From Rhodocyclales bacterium (lineage in GTDB: Bacteria > Pseudomonadota > Gammaproteobacteria > Burkholderiales > Rhodocyclaceae): a stretch of 64,000 bases of DNA. The position numbers and the translations under genes are program-made. The stretch is taken from positions 213,593-277,592 of the forward strand of contig JACPEH010000022.1 of assembly GCA_016183655.1 (NCBI GenBank). The letters run 5' to 3'. The stretch's first letter is position 1, and the number at the start of each line of letters is the position of its first letter. A model generated the notes under the pieces. The model was not told the DNA's origin. It was given only the letters and a program-made list of their open reading frames with translations, and ran no database searches. Below, piece by piece: positions 25,479 to 34,245 of the stretch.

Positions 25479-26054
25479 CTAGCGCAGATCCCCCGCCAGC
25501 GAATCCCGCACCACCTGCGGCAGCGTCACCTCGGCGTGATATCCCGCATGCGCGATCCCGGCGCGGATCGCCGCGCCCTGCCTGACCGCCGCGACCATCG
25601 CCGGCGTCAGCTCGAAGCGCAGGAAGTGCACGGCGGAGGTCTTGTCCTCGGTTTCGCGACTGAGGTCTTCGTTGGCGATCGGATGCACGCGCGCGAAGTC
25701 GGCGACCTGCATCCACACCGCCTTTTCGATGCCGAGCAGATGGGCGAGCTTTTCCCGGCGCTCGTTCTCGTCCGGGTACTCGATCATGAAGGTGGCCTTC
25801 CAGTTGCTGCCTTCGGGAATCAGCGGGTTGTAGACGTCGAGTTCCTCCTGGATCAGCTCGGGTTCGAAGATGCGTTCCAGCCGCAGCATCTCCTGCACCT
25901 GGTACTGCATGGTCAGCGCATCCTCGAAGTGCAGCGTGGCGTTGGCGCCGAGGTGCACCAGGCGGTCCTTCTTGTGGGCGATCACTTTCGCGCGGAACTC
26001 GGGGCGCAGGCGGGCGTACTGTTCGAGGCTGTAGAGGTCGTCGTGGGTGAGCAT
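25479..26054 (-). CDS. DUF3501 family protein
   Basis: A 191-aa soluble protein, start ATG 26054 (MLTHDDLYSLEQYARLRPEF). The family marks are the N-terminal LTxDDLxxLExY and the core LVHLGANATLHFEDALTMQYQVQEMLRLERIF, then YNPLIPEGSNWKATFMIEYPD. DUF3501 has no assigned activity but is regularly encoded next to a CCG-type Fe-S protein and a rubrerythrin, exactly as here. It begins 14 nt after the Fe-S protein gene. A longer frame extending to 27251 is a shadow of that gene. Confidence 0.85.
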   Translation of the reverse strand: MLTHDDLYSLEQYARLRPEFRAKVIAHKKDRLVHLGANATLHFEDALTMQYQVQEMLRLERIFEPELIQEELDVYNPLIPEGSNWKATFMIEYPDENERREKLAHLLGIEKAVWMQVADFARVHPIANEDLSRETEDKTSAVHFLRFELTPAMVAAVRQGAAIRAGIAHAGYHAEVTLPQVVRDSLAGDLR

Positions 26055-26068
26055 GGCGTGGTCTCCCG

Positions 26069-27424
26069 TCAAATGCCGTAGGCGTGGCGCAGCAGCGTCA
26101 TCGGGTGCTCCGGGGCGGTGCCGTCGGCGCGGGCGTGGGCGATGTGGTGGCCGGCCATCGCGCAGTCGCTGCCGTAGTGGTCGGGCTGCGCCTGGTTCAC
26201 GCGGTTGACCACCGGCTTGACGATCTTCATCGCGTATTGGTGGTACTCGGCCTTCACCGCGTAGGTGCCGTCGTGGCCGGAGCAGCGCTCGATGCTGTCG
26301 ATCTCGGTGCCGGGCACCAGCGAGAGGACTTCGCGCGTCTTCGGGCCGATGTTCTGCACGCGCTGGTGGCACGGCGCGTGGTAGGCGACCTTGCCCAGCG
26401 TGTGCTTGAAGTCGGTCTTCAGCAGCCCTTCCCGGTAGCGCAGCATCAGGTATTCGAAGGGGTCGAAGAAAGCGTTCTTCACTTTCTGCACGTCCGCGTC
26501 GTCGGGGAACAGCAGCGGGATTTCCTGGCGGAACATCAGCACGCAGGAGGGGATCAGCGCGGTCAGGTCCCAGCCGTCGTCGACCAGCTTCGCCAGCACC
26601 GGGATGTTGGCTTCCTTGGCCTTCTTCACCGATTCGAAGTCGCCCAGTTCGAGCTTGGGCATGCCGCAGCACTGCTCCTTGACCGCGAGCGTGACCGGGA
26701 TGCCGTTGTGCGCGAAGACGGCGGCGAAGTCCTCGCCGGGGCCGGGTTCGTTGCGGTTCATGTAGCAGGTGGCGAACAGCGCGACCTTGCCGCGCGTGCG
26801 GCCGGCCGGCTCGCCCGGCGTGTCGGCGGGGAGTTGTCGCAGGCGCTTCCGGAGCGGCCGGGAATCGAACTCGGGCAGCCAGGCCTCGGCATGGATGCCG
26901 GCGACGCGCTGCGCGACCTGGCGCAGCGCGCCGACCTTGTTCACCGCGTTCACCGTCGGCGCCACGATCGGGATGCCGCAGAACTTGCCGACGAGGTCGG
27001 TGCTGGTGAGCAGCTTGTCGCGCAGCCTGGTCTGGCCGGTCTTGAAGTGCACCGCCTTGGCGCGCAGCATGAGGTGCGGGAAGTCGACGTTCCACTTGTG
27101 CGGCGGCACGTAGGGGCACTTGGTCATGTAGCACAGGTCGCACAGGTAGCAGTGCTCGACAACCTTCCAGAAATCCTCCTTGGCGACGCCGTCGACCTCC
27201 ATCGTCGGCGAGGCGTCGACCAGGTCGAACAGCGTCGGGAAGGAGTTGCACAGGCTGACGCAGCGGCGGCAGCCGTGGCAGATGTCGAAGACGCGCTCCA
27301 TCTCGTGCAGCAGCGCGTCCTGGTCGTAGAAGCCGGGGTTCTGCCAGTCGACCGGGTGGCGGGTCGGCGCTTCGAGGTTGCCTTCGCGGGCTGCGGCGGG
27401 GGCGGGAGCGGTGGGCGCAGACAT
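26069..27424 (-). CDS. CCG-domain iron-sulfur protein (GlpC/HdrD-like)
   Basis: A 451-aa protein with two 4Fe-4S motifs, CHGCRRCVSLCNSFP and CYLCDLCYMTKCPYVPP (residues ~48-115), then two CCG-type cysteine-rich domains (ATCYMNRN ... EQCCGMPKLELGDF and APCHQRVQNIG ... RCSGHDGTY). The second CCG has CSG instead of CCG. This layout is that of GlpC and heterodisulfide-reductase subunit D, electron-transfer proteins using non-cubane clusters. ATG 27424 has GGAGG at good spacing; an ATG 15 nt upstream overlaps that site. With rubrerythrin and DUF3501 it likely forms a peroxide-reduction electron chain (inference). Confidence 0.85.
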   Translation of the reverse strand: MSAPTAPAPAAAREGNLEAPTRHPVDWQNPGFYDQDALLHEMERVFDICHGCRRCVSLCNSFPTLFDLVDASPTMEVDGVAKEDFWKVVEHCYLCDLCYMTKCPYVPPHKWNVDFPHLMLRAKAVHFKTGQTRLRDKLLTSTDLVGKFCGIPIVAPTVNAVNKVGALRQVAQRVAGIHAEAWLPEFDSRPLRKRLRQLPADTPGEPAGRTRGKVALFATCYMNRNEPGPGEDFAAVFAHNGIPVTLAVKEQCCGMPKLELGDFESVKKAKEANIPVLAKLVDDGWDLTALIPSCVLMFRQEIPLLFPDDADVQKVKNAFFDPFEYLMLRYREGLLKTDFKHTLGKVAYHAPCHQRVQNIGPKTREVLSLVPGTEIDSIERCSGHDGTYAVKAEYHQYAMKIVKPVVNRVNQAQPDHYGSDCAMAGHHIAHARADGTAPEHPMTLLRHAYGI

Positions 27425-27570
27425 GAGCTTATCCTCCACATCAATCCTCTACGGACCTGTTACTGGCGCGCGGGGTGGGCGCCGTCCATGCTTCGCCACA
27501 CAGCGACTCGGCACGAACGGCCTGTTTCCGCACTGCGGCACTTCAACCCACCGTTCGCCCCCTCGACAGG

Positions 27571-27605
27571 CTCAGGGCAGGCCCTGAGCAGCTCGCTTCG
27601 CGAGC
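27571..27605. repeat. Two adjacent hairpins between rubrerythrin and Fe-S genes
   Basis: CTCAGGGC-AG-GCCCTGAG (27571-27588) followed by GCTCGC-TTC-GCGAGC (27591-27605). Neither has a T-run, so they look more like mRNA-processing or REP-type hairpins than terminators; they may set the ratio of rubrerythrin to downstream products. Confidence 0.6.
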
Positions 27606-27637
27606 GTATCGCGGCCTGTCCGGGGCGACTCCACCCC

Positions 27638-28054
27638 TCAAAGCAGTTCGTCCAGCGCCTTCGTATACCGGTTCGCGTGCGAGCGCTCGGCCTTGGCCAG
27701 CGTCTCGAACCAGTCGGCGATCTCGTCGAAGCCTTCGGCGCGGGCGTCGCGGGCCATCCCCGGATACATGTCGGTGTATTCGTGGGTCTCGCCGGCGATG
27801 GCGCTCTTCAGGTTGGCTTCGGTCGGGCCGAAGGGCAGCCCGGTGGCCGGGTCGCCGCATTTTTCGAGGTATTCGAGGTGGCCGTGGGCGTGGCCGGTCT
27901 CGCCTTCGGCGGTGGAGCGGAACAGCGCGGCGACGTCCGGGCGGCCCTCGACGTCGGCCTTGTTGGCGAAGTAGAGGTAGCGGCGGTTGGCCTGCGATTC
28001 GCCGGCGAATGCATTTTTCAGATGCGTCTCGGTCTTGGATCCTTTCAGTTGCAT
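27638..28054 (-). CDS. Rubrerythrin-like diiron protein
   Basis: A 138-aa ferritin-like four-helix protein. Diiron ligand motifs: Glu19 ([11 protein letters not shown]), Glu52-x-x-His55 (GETGHAHGH), Glu89 (IAGETHEY) and Glu123-x-x-His126 (AERSHANRY). There is no C-terminal rubredoxin domain, so it must receive electrons from a partner, plausibly the neighbouring CCG Fe-S protein. AGGAGG lies just upstream of ATG 28054. Rubrerythrins reduce H2O2 to water. First gene of the rubrerythrin/Fe-S/DUF3501 set. Confidence 0.93.
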   Translation of the reverse strand: MQLKGSKTETHLKNAFAGESQANRRYLYFANKADVEGRPDVAALFRSTAEGETGHAHGHLEYLEKCGDPATGLPFGPTEANLKSAIAGETHEYTDMYPGMARDARAEGFDEIADWFETLAKAERSHANRYTKALDELL

Positions 28055-28279
28055 ATGAGCCTCCTGTGATCAATCAGACATGGAGCATGAGCAAGGCCCG
28101 CCGCGGCTGCGGCGGAGAGCCCTGACGTATCCAACATAGACCCGGGGCAAGGTGTTGCATAATTGATTTTGGCTAAGCGCTGGATAGTCGATGGCTATCG
28201 CGCCCGCAGCGCGCTGCGACGCCGACATATCACGATCCCGTCACCCCCCGGACCCGACGACACAGGAACGCTGAAGACC

Positions 28280-29437
28280 ATGAACACCGCCACCGAAACC
28301 GCCGCTCCCCCTCCCCCGCCCGCCCGCAAACGCCGCTGGCTGCTGTGGATGCTGGTTGCGCCGGCCCTGCTGGTGGTGGCCGCCGTCGTCGGCCTGCGGC
28401 TGGCGACGGACAAGCTGAAGACGACGATCGAGGCGGCGCTCGGCCCGAACAGCGAGGTGGCGAGCATCGAGGCCGGCTTCTCGTCGATCGCCATCAACGG
28501 CATCCGCATCCGCGCCGGCAAGGAGTGGCCGGCGGCCGACGAGCTGTCGGCAAAGCGGGTGGTGATCCGCCCGGACTGGGACGCGCTGCTCTCGCGCAAT
28601 ATCCGCATCGCCGCGATCGAGGTCGAGGACGGCTACGTCTCGATGCTGCGCCGCAAGGACGGCAGGCTGCTGCTGCTGCCGTCGCTGCTGGCCAGGGACA
28701 AGGAAAGGGACAAAGAGAAGGCGAAGTCCGGCGCCGACGAGGCGCTGCCCGAGATCACCATCGGCGGCGTGTCGCTGAGCAACGCCGCGGTCGATTTCTT
28801 CGACGCCTCGGTACGCCAGCCGGCGCACAAGCTGCGCCTGGAGCAGACGGCGATCCGCCTCGGCCAGCTGCGCCTGCCCGCGCTCACCGGGCGCACCGCG
28901 ATCGAGCTCGACGGCGTGGTCAAGGGCGTGCGGCGCGACGGCAAGGTGTCGCTGAAGGGCTGGGCGGAGATCGCCAGCAAGGATTCGGAGATGCAGGCGA
29001 AGCTCGCCGCGGTGGACCTGGTGGCCTTCCAGCCCTACCTGATCAAGGCCGCCGAAACCGGCGTGAAGAAGGGGTCGCTCGACCTCGACCTGAAGTCGAC
29101 GGTGAAGAAGAACCGCCTGCACGCGCCGGGCAAGGTGGTGCTCTCCGGGCTGGAGCTGACCAGCGGCAAGACCTTCATGGGCATGCCGCGCGACACCGTG
29201 GTCAAGGTGCTGAAGGACAAGGACGGCCGCATCGTCGCCGAGTTCTCGCTCGACGGCGACATCGACGACCCGAAGTTCTCGCTGAACGAGAAGTTCATGT
29301 CGCAGGTCGGCATCGCCTCCGCCAACGTCCTCGGCATCAGCCTGGAAGGCCTGGCCAGCGGCATCGGCAGCGTCGGCAGCAGCGCCGTCGAAGGCATCGG
29401 CAGCGCGGTGGGCAAGCTGTTCGGCGACAAGAAGTAG
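28280..29437 (+). CDS. DUF748/AsmA-like envelope protein
   Basis: A 385-aa protein with a Pro-rich N-terminus, one signal anchor (~20-42; WLLWMLVAPALLVVAAVV) and a periplasmic AsmA/DUF748-like β-groove part (SSIAINGIRIRAGKEWPAADELSAKRVVI; VSLSNAAVDFFDASV; IELDGVVKGVRRDGKVSLKGWAEIA). A charged insert (ARDKERDKEKAKSG) lies near residue 145. The C-terminus is Gly/Ser-rich (GIGSVGSSAVEGIGSAVGKLFGDKK), a common ending in this family. Start ATG 28280; a longer frame to 28163 is unsupported. Role in outer-membrane lipid homeostasis is by family only. Confidence 0.8.
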   Translation: MNTATETAAPPPPPARKRRWLLWMLVAPALLVVAAVVGLRLATDKLKTTIEAALGPNSEVASIEAGFSSIAINGIRIRAGKEWPAADELSAKRVVIRPDWDALLSRNIRIAAIEVEDGYVSMLRRKDGRLLLLPSLLARDKERDKEKAKSGADEALPEITIGGVSLSNAAVDFFDASVRQPAHKLRLEQTAIRLGQLRLPALTGRTAIELDGVVKGVRRDGKVSLKGWAEIASKDSEMQAKLAAVDLVAFQPYLIKAAETGVKKGSLDLDLKSTVKKNRLHAPGKVVLSGLELTSGKTFMGMPRDTVVKVLKDKDGRIVAEFSLDGDIDDPKFSLNEKFMSQVGIASANVLGISLEGLASGIGSVGSSAVEGIGSAVGKLFGDKK

Positions 29438-29460
29438 CACGGCGCTGCCGGAACAACCGG

Positions 29461-29611
29461 CCATTCCGGGCGCGTCCCGGAATCCACACGAGCCTCGAAG
29501 CAGCACCGGTGGGCCATTCCTGGACTCCGGCTTTCGCCGGAGTGACGGGGGCGGGGTTTGGGGACGATGGGCGGCGGCGGTGGCGGTGGCTTTGATGGCT
29601 GCGCCCCGACG
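29461..29611 (+). repeat. Composite intergenic repeat, copy B
   Basis: Same order of parts as 25271-25440 (reverse) and 33051-33185, with a spacer of G-rich triplets (GGCGGCGGTGGCGGTGG) before GGCTTTGATGGCTGCGCCCC. Confidence 0.8.
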
Positions 29612-29640
29612 CCACCCCCAGCCACCCCCAGCCACCCCCA
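29611..29640 (+). repeat. Three tandem 10-bp repeats
   Basis: GCCACCCCCA three times without change, directly after composite copy B. Together with the palindrome after it, the stretch 29438-29837 holds only repeats and no gene. Confidence 0.9.
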
Positions 29641-29666
29641 GCCTCCGCAACGCCGCCGAAACACCG

Positions 29667-29694
29667 CGTCATTCCGGGCTTGACCCGGAATCCA
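29667..29694 (-). repeat. REP-like palindrome
   Basis: CGTCATTCCGGGCTTGACCC then GGAATCCA: reverse orientation of the 22479 element, preceded by CCTCCGCAACGCCGCCGAAA, which is the reverse of the tail of the 170-bp tandem unit. Confidence 0.85.
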
Positions 29695-29837
29695 TACGCG
29701 CCTAGAACCTGCCCCGACGCCCCCTGGACTTCGGCCTTCCCGGAGTGACGGGTCGGCCGTTGCCTGCCCGACAAGCAATCCCGGAATGAAAACGGGCGCA
29801 GCATCGCCGCGCCCGTTTTGCCCGCTGCCCTCGCCAA

Positions 29838-31475
29838 TCAGCAGCGGAAGCGGCCGACCAGGCGGTTGAGTTCGCCGGCGAGGCTTTCCAGTTCGCTGGC
29901 GGTGCCGGCGGTGGCGTTCATCGCGGCACTGGTTTCCTCGACCATCTGCGCGATCTGCTCGACCTGCTGCGCGATGCTGTTGCTGGCGATGCTCTGCTCC
30001 TTGGTCGAGTCGGCCACCTCGCGGATGCGGGTGAGCGTCTGCGAGGCGCCCTCGCGGATGTCGCGCAACGACTTGGCCGCGCCCTCGGCCAGATGCACGC
30101 CCGCTTCGACCTGCGGCAGCGCCGCGTCCATCACGCCGACCACCGATTCGGTGTCGTTCTGGATGCCGCTGATCATTTGCTCGATCTCGACGGTGGCGGC
30201 CGAGGTGCGCTCGGCGAGCTTCCTGACTTCGTCGGCGACGACGGCAAAGCCGCGCCCCTGCTCGCCGGCGCGCGCCGCTTCGATCGCGGCGTTCAAGGCG
30301 AGCAGGTTGGTCTGGCCGGCGATCTCCTTGATCACCTGCGCGATCGACGAGACCTGGTCGGCGCGCTGGTCGAGCTCGCGGATCTTCTGCGAGGCTTCGG
30401 TGACCGAGGTGGCGATCTTGTTGATCTCGGCGGTCGCCGTCAGCACCTGCTGCTCGCCCTCCGCCGCCTCGTTCGCCGCCAGCTCGGAGGCGCGCTCGGT
30501 TTCGACGGCGGTGTCCGAGATGTGGTTGATGCTCACCGTCATCTCTTCGATCGCCGCGGCCATCGCCGAGGTGGCGTCGGCCTGCTGCTGCGAGGCCTGG
30601 GCGACTTCCTTGGCGGCGGTGTTGATGCGCTCGGCGTCCTTGATCAGCCGGTTCGAACCGGAGTGGATCTCGGTGACCATGCTGCGCAGCGACACCAGCA
30701 TCTCGCCGAAGGAGGCGAGCATGCTGCCCTTGGCCGCCTGCTTGACGTCGACGGTGAGGTCACCGGCGGCGGCCCGCGCCATCAGGTCGATCGCCTCGCC
30801 CGGCTCGCCGCCGACCTGGCCGAGCACGCTCCTGGCGACGACGAAGCCGACGCCGCCGATCAGCAGCAGCGCGACCGCGGCGACGGCGAGGTCGCTCAGC
30901 ACGCGCGTGCGGAACGCGGTGTCGAGGTCGTCCATGTAGAGGCCGGTGCCGACCAGCCAGCCCCAGGGCTGGAAGTGCATCACGTATTGCAGCTTGGGCA
31001 GCGGCTCCTTGCCGCCGGGGCGCGGGAAGGCGGTGTCGACATAGGCGCCGCGCTGGCTCTGCACGGCGGCGATGATGTCCTTGATCGTGTAACGCCCCTG
31101 GCCGTCCTTGATCTTCTCCAGCATGTTCTGGCCGACCATCTCGGCCTTCGGGTGCACCACGCTGACCCCCTCCATGGTCCACACGTAGAGGTATTCGGTC
31201 TTGCTGTCGGCGCCGCCGTACCTGGCCACCTTCACCGCCTCCGCCGCGAGGCGCTGCGCCTCTTCCTTCGGCAGCTTGCCGGCGGCTTCCAGCGACTGGT
31301 AATGCGCGATGATGTTGTAGCCGGCCTCGACCATCGACTTGATCACTTCCTTGCGCCCCTCGGTCAGGTCGCGCTTCGCGGCCAACGCCGAGAAGACGGT
31401 GATAACCGCCATCCCCGCCAGTGCCGCCAGCACCAGCAGAATGATCTTGCTGCGCAGTTTCATATTCCCCAGCAT
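29838..31475 (-). CDS. Methyl-accepting chemotaxis protein with Cache sensor
   Basis: A 545-aa chemoreceptor. ATG 31475 follows AGGAG at proper spacing; an upstream in-frame ATG (31514) would add 13 polar residues. Membrane helix 1 is ~7-27, a periplasmic single-Cache domain ~35-185 ([40 protein letters not shown]), helix 2 ~190-212, HAMP, then the MA signalling domain with the conserved hairpin [20 protein letters not shown] and EVRKLAERT. Such Cache domains bind small organic acids or similar ligands. No che genes are adjacent. Confidence 0.93.
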   Translation of the reverse strand: MLGNMKLRSKIILLVLAALAGMAVITVFSALAAKRDLTEGRKEVIKSMVEAGYNIIAHYQSLEAAGKLPKEEAQRLAAEAVKVARYGGADSKTEYLYVWTMEGVSVVHPKAEMVGQNMLEKIKDGQGRYTIKDIIAAVQSQRGAYVDTAFPRPGGKEPLPKLQYVMHFQPWGWLVGTGLYMDDLDTAFRTRVLSDLAVAAVALLLIGGVGFVVARSVLGQVGGEPGEAIDLMARAAAGDLTVDVKQAAKGSMLASFGEMLVSLRSMVTEIHSGSNRLIKDAERINTAAKEVAQASQQQADATSAMAAAIEEMTVSINHISDTAVETERASELAANEAAEGEQQVLTATAEINKIATSVTEASQKIRELDQRADQVSSIAQVIKEIAGQTNLLALNAAIEAARAGEQGRGFAVVADEVRKLAERTSAATVEIEQMISGIQNDTESVVGVMDAALPQVEAGVHLAEGAAKSLRDIREGASQTLTRIREVADSTKEQSIASNSIAQQVEQIAQMVEETSAAMNATAGTASELESLAGELNRLVGRFRC

Positions 31476-31600
31476 GTCTCGCTCCTGTATCTTGCCGGGT
31501 TGTTCTGACTGCACTCCCGGCTCATTTGTAATGTAATCGGATTTTCAGGCTACCTCTTTTCCCGGATGACGAAAACCCTTTCCCTTCCCTGCAATCGACC

Positions 31601-32368
31601 ATGACTGACGACAGCCCCGACCACAGCATCGACATCAGCGAAGAAGACGGTGTCCGCTACCTGCACTTCGGCTCGGAGTGGATCCAGGGGGCGATGCGCA
31701 TCCGCCGGCCGTGGGCGCTGGAGCTGGACTACACGCGGGAGATGATGGCCGGCCTGCTGCTGCGCGCGGCGCCGTGGCCGAAAAGCGCGCTGCTGATCGG
31801 CCTCGGCGCCGGGTCGCTGGCCAAGTTCATCTGGCGCCACCTGCCGCAGACGAAGGCCACGGTGGTCGAGATCAACCCGCGCATGCCGTTCGCCGCGCGC
31901 CAGTTCTTCAAGCTGCCGGACGAGGACGAGCGCCTGCAGATCCGCATCGGCGACGGCGCCGAACTGATCGCCCGCGACCGCCGGCGCTACGACCTGATCC
32001 TGGTCGACGGCTTCGACCACAACGCCCGCGTCGGTGCCCTCGACAGCCTGCCCTTCTACCAGCACTGCCGCGAACGGCTGAGCAAGGAGGGGCTGTTCGC
32101 CACCAACCTGTTCGGCGACCGGCGCGGCTTCCGCGCCAGCGTCGAGCGCGTGCGCGAGGGCTTCGCCGGGCGCGCGCTGGTCCTGCCCGCCTGCGCCGGC
32201 GGCAACAGCATCGCGCTGGCCGCCGCCGGCGAGCCGCTGGCCGTGCCGCTCGCCGAACTGCGTCTGCGCGCGGCGACCGTGAAGCGCGAGACCGGCCTCG
32301 ACCTGAAGCCGACCTTGAGCCGGATGCAGCTGGCGGCAGCGATGCCGGACGGGGTGCTGCAGCTCTGA
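31601..32368 (+). CDS. Spermidine-synthase-like SAM-fold protein
   Basis: A 255-aa protein with the spermidine synthase/methyltransferase fold: motif I LLIGLGAGSLAKFIW, acidic VVEINP at the end of β2, GDGAELI, and DLILVDGFDHNARVG as motif IV. It is shorter than SpeE and lacks SpeE's N-terminal β-hairpin domain and the GGGDG core (here GLGAG), so it is probably an orphan methyltransferase or aminopropyltransferase-like protein rather than SpeE. Such genes are frequent in betaproteobacteria; the substrate is unknown. Divergent from the chemoreceptor gene. Confidence 0.75.
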   Translation: MTDDSPDHSIDISEEDGVRYLHFGSEWIQGAMRIRRPWALELDYTREMMAGLLLRAAPWPKSALLIGLGAGSLAKFIWRHLPQTKATVVEINPRMPFAARQFFKLPDEDERLQIRIGDGAELIARDRRRYDLILVDGFDHNARVGALDSLPFYQHCRERLSKEGLFATNLFGDRRGFRASVERVREGFAGRALVLPACAGGNSIALAAAGEPLAVPLAELRLRAATVKRETGLDLKPTLSRMQLAAAMPDGVLQL

Positions 32369-32630
32369 GCGGCGCCGGCACACTGTCGGCAAACGGCGAC
32401 ACGCGGCGAAAACAGCGCATGGCATGCTGCAAAGAAGATGGAAATTTTTTATCCCACGGCCGCCAGCCTTGCCTTTTACCGTCGGTGGACTAGCCTTTCC
32501 TGAGTACCGCACCGACAAGCCCCGGAACGTGACCGGAGCATCCCAAAAAGCGGGCATCGAAGATTCTGCCATGCCGCAGTAGCTAAGACGGGAGGAACCC
32601 GCTGGCGGCATGCCTGACCGGAGACTGCCA

Positions 32631-32903
32631 ATGCTTTGCCTAGAAGATTGCCTGGATTTCTGCGAACTCGACCAGGATGAAGTTGAAGCCATCGCCGAGC
32701 ACGAACATGTGCCGACCATCGTGGCTGCCGAAATGGGTTATGAACTGCTGAAGAGCGATGCAGGTGTGGCGCGGCTGCACCTGATGATCCTCGACGATAT
32801 CGAAATTGCGCTGAAGCACGGTCGCGTCGACCATGCGAACGAGCTGGTGTGCACCTACCAGCACTTCCAGCGCAGCCACCCCTTGCAAACCTCCTCCCTC
32901 TGA
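32631..32903 (+). CDS. Small conserved protein of unknown function
   Basis: A 90-aa acidic helical protein (MLCLEDCLDFCELDQDEVEAIAEHEH ...). ATG 32631 has GGAGA seven bases upstream; an ATG at 32610 lies too far from its purine stretch. Three Cys and five or more His are present; the EAIAEHEH region might bind metal, though no known motif is met. I recall similar short proteins in Rhodocyclales but no function. It is followed by a strong terminator, so it forms its own unit. Confidence 0.65.
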   Translation: MLCLEDCLDFCELDQDEVEAIAEHEHVPTIVAAEMGYELLKSDAGVARLHLMILDDIEIALKHGRVDHANELVCTYQHFQRSHPLQTSSL

Positions 32904-32929
32904 GGAACTGCGCCGGCCCCAAGCCGGCC

Positions 32930-32975
32930 GGGCTCCCGGTGGCCGCCCCTTCGGCCTCGGGAGCCCTCTTTGTTT
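32930..32975 (+). terminator. Rho-independent terminator
   Basis: GGGCTCCCG (32930-32938) pairs with CGGGAGCCC (32958-32966); the loop holds a second small stem (GGCCGCCCCTTCGGCC) and TCTTTGTTT follows. Confidence 0.75.
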
Positions 32976-33050
32976 GCGGCGCTTTTTTTGGCCCTGATTC
33001 CCTCCCGCCGGGAAGCGGGAAGTCACGGCGAGCCGTCCCGAACCCAACCC

Positions 33051-33185
33051 CGTCATTCCGGGCGCGCCCTGGAATCCATGCGAGCCTCGAATCAGCTCCG
33101 GCGGGCCATCCCTGGACTCCGGCTTTCGCCGGAGTGACGGGGGGCGGTGGCCGTGACGGAGGCTTTGATGGCTGCGCCCCGACGA
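33051..33185 (+). repeat. Composite intergenic repeat, copy C
   Basis: Palindrome ATTCC...GGAATCCATGCGAGCC, spacer, hairpin GACTCCGGCTTTCGCCGGAG, GGTGGCCGTGACGGAGG, then GGCTTTGATGGCTGCGCCCC. The 518-bp interval 32904-33421 holds this, the next palindrome and the terminator, but no gene. Confidence 0.82.
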
Positions 33186-33212
33186 CAATCCCTCCTCCCC
33201 CACCGAAACCCC

Positions 33213-33240
33213 CGTCATTCCGGGCTTGACCCGGAATCCA
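33213..33240 (-). repeat. REP-like palindrome
   Basis: CGTCATTCCGGGCTTGACCC then GGAATCCA, the same as at 29667, again downstream of a composite copy: the two elements travel together. Confidence 0.85.
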
Positions 33241-33421
33241 GACGGCGGACTCGTACGACGGAGAGTCGGATCGTGCGCTTGCGGGTTTTCCCCTGTCTAG
33301 GTTCCCCCATTCCCCTCAGTTGAATCCCGCCGCGCCCCGTTCGTGATGAGTAGCCTGGCAAAGCAGGGCCTATCGCACCATGAACGGCCGCCCGGAGGTC
33401 GAAGGCCAAGCGGCAACGGGC

Positions 33422-34222
33422 CTACGCCGCCAGCTTCTCGTCGTGCGCCTGCTTCTCGTAGAGGAAGGAGAGGACCGCCGCGCGGCACGCGATGTAGCGC
33501 GGGTCGTGCGCCAGTTCGAGGCGGTTGCGCGGGCGATCGAGCTCGACCTTGAGCACCTCGCCGATGGTCGCCGCCGGGCCGTTGGTCATCATCACGATGC
33601 GGTCAGAGAGCAGCACCGCCTCGTCGACGTCGTGCGTGACCATGACCACGGTGGCCTTGGTGGCGACGCAGATCTTCATCAGTTCGTCCTGCAGCTTGGC
33701 GCGGGTCAGCGCGTCGAGCGCGCCGAAGGGCTCGTCCATCAGCAGCACCTTCGGCTGCATGGAGAGGGCGCGGGCGATGCCGACGCGCTGCTTCATGCCG
33801 CCGGAGATCTCGTGCGGATACTTCTGCTCGGCGTGCGTCAGACCGACCAGCGCCAGCGCCTCGTGCGTGCGCGCCTTCAGTTTCGGCTTGCCCTCCTTCG
33901 CCGCGAACACCCGCTCGACGGCGAGATAGACGTTCTCGAAGCAGGTCAGCCACGGCAGCAGCGAGTGGTTCTGGAAGACCACCGCACGCTCCGGGCCGGG
34001 GCCGCCGATCTCGCGGCCGTCGCAGATGAGCACGCCGTCGGTGGGCCGGGTCAGCCCGGCGATCAGGTTCAGCAGCGTGGACTTGCCGCAGCCGGAGTGC
34101 CCGATCAGGGCGATGAACTCGCCCTTCTCGATGGTCAGGTCGACGTTCTGCAGCGCGACGAACGGGCCTTTCTTGGTGTCGAAGGACATGCCGACACCCT
34201 CGATCTGTACGAACTTTTTCAT
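33422..34222 (-). CDS. nrtC: Nitrate ABC transporter, ATP-binding subunit
   Basis: A 266-aa ABC ATPase: Walker A GHSGCGKST, Q-loop VFQNHSLLPW, signature ISGGMKQR, Walker B VLLMDEPFGALD, H-loop VTHD. The NrtD/SsuB/TauB family; the sequence FQNHSLLPWLT and the operon mates (CmpA/NrtA-type binding protein, permease) indicate nitrate/nitrite import. ATG 34222 (MKKFVQIEGVGMSF) follows an AGGAGCC ribosome site; the longer frame to 34510 runs into the permease gene. Third gene of the σ54-driven operon. The symbol follows the three-gene nasFED/nrtABC layout and could equally be called nrtD. Confidence 0.9.
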   Translation of the reverse strand: MKKFVQIEGVGMSFDTKKGPFVALQNVDLTIEKGEFIALIGHSGCGKSTLLNLIAGLTRPTDGVLICDGREIGGPGPERAVVFQNHSLLPWLTCFENVYLAVERVFAAKEGKPKLKARTHEALALVGLTHAEQKYPHEISGGMKQRVGIARALSMQPKVLLMDEPFGALDALTRAKLQDELMKICVATKATVVMVTHDVDEAVLLSDRIVMMTNGPAATIGEVLKVELDRPRNRLELAHDPRYIACRAAVLSFLYEKQAHDEKLAA

Positions 34223-34245
34223 GGTCTGGCTCCTTGGATCTGTCT

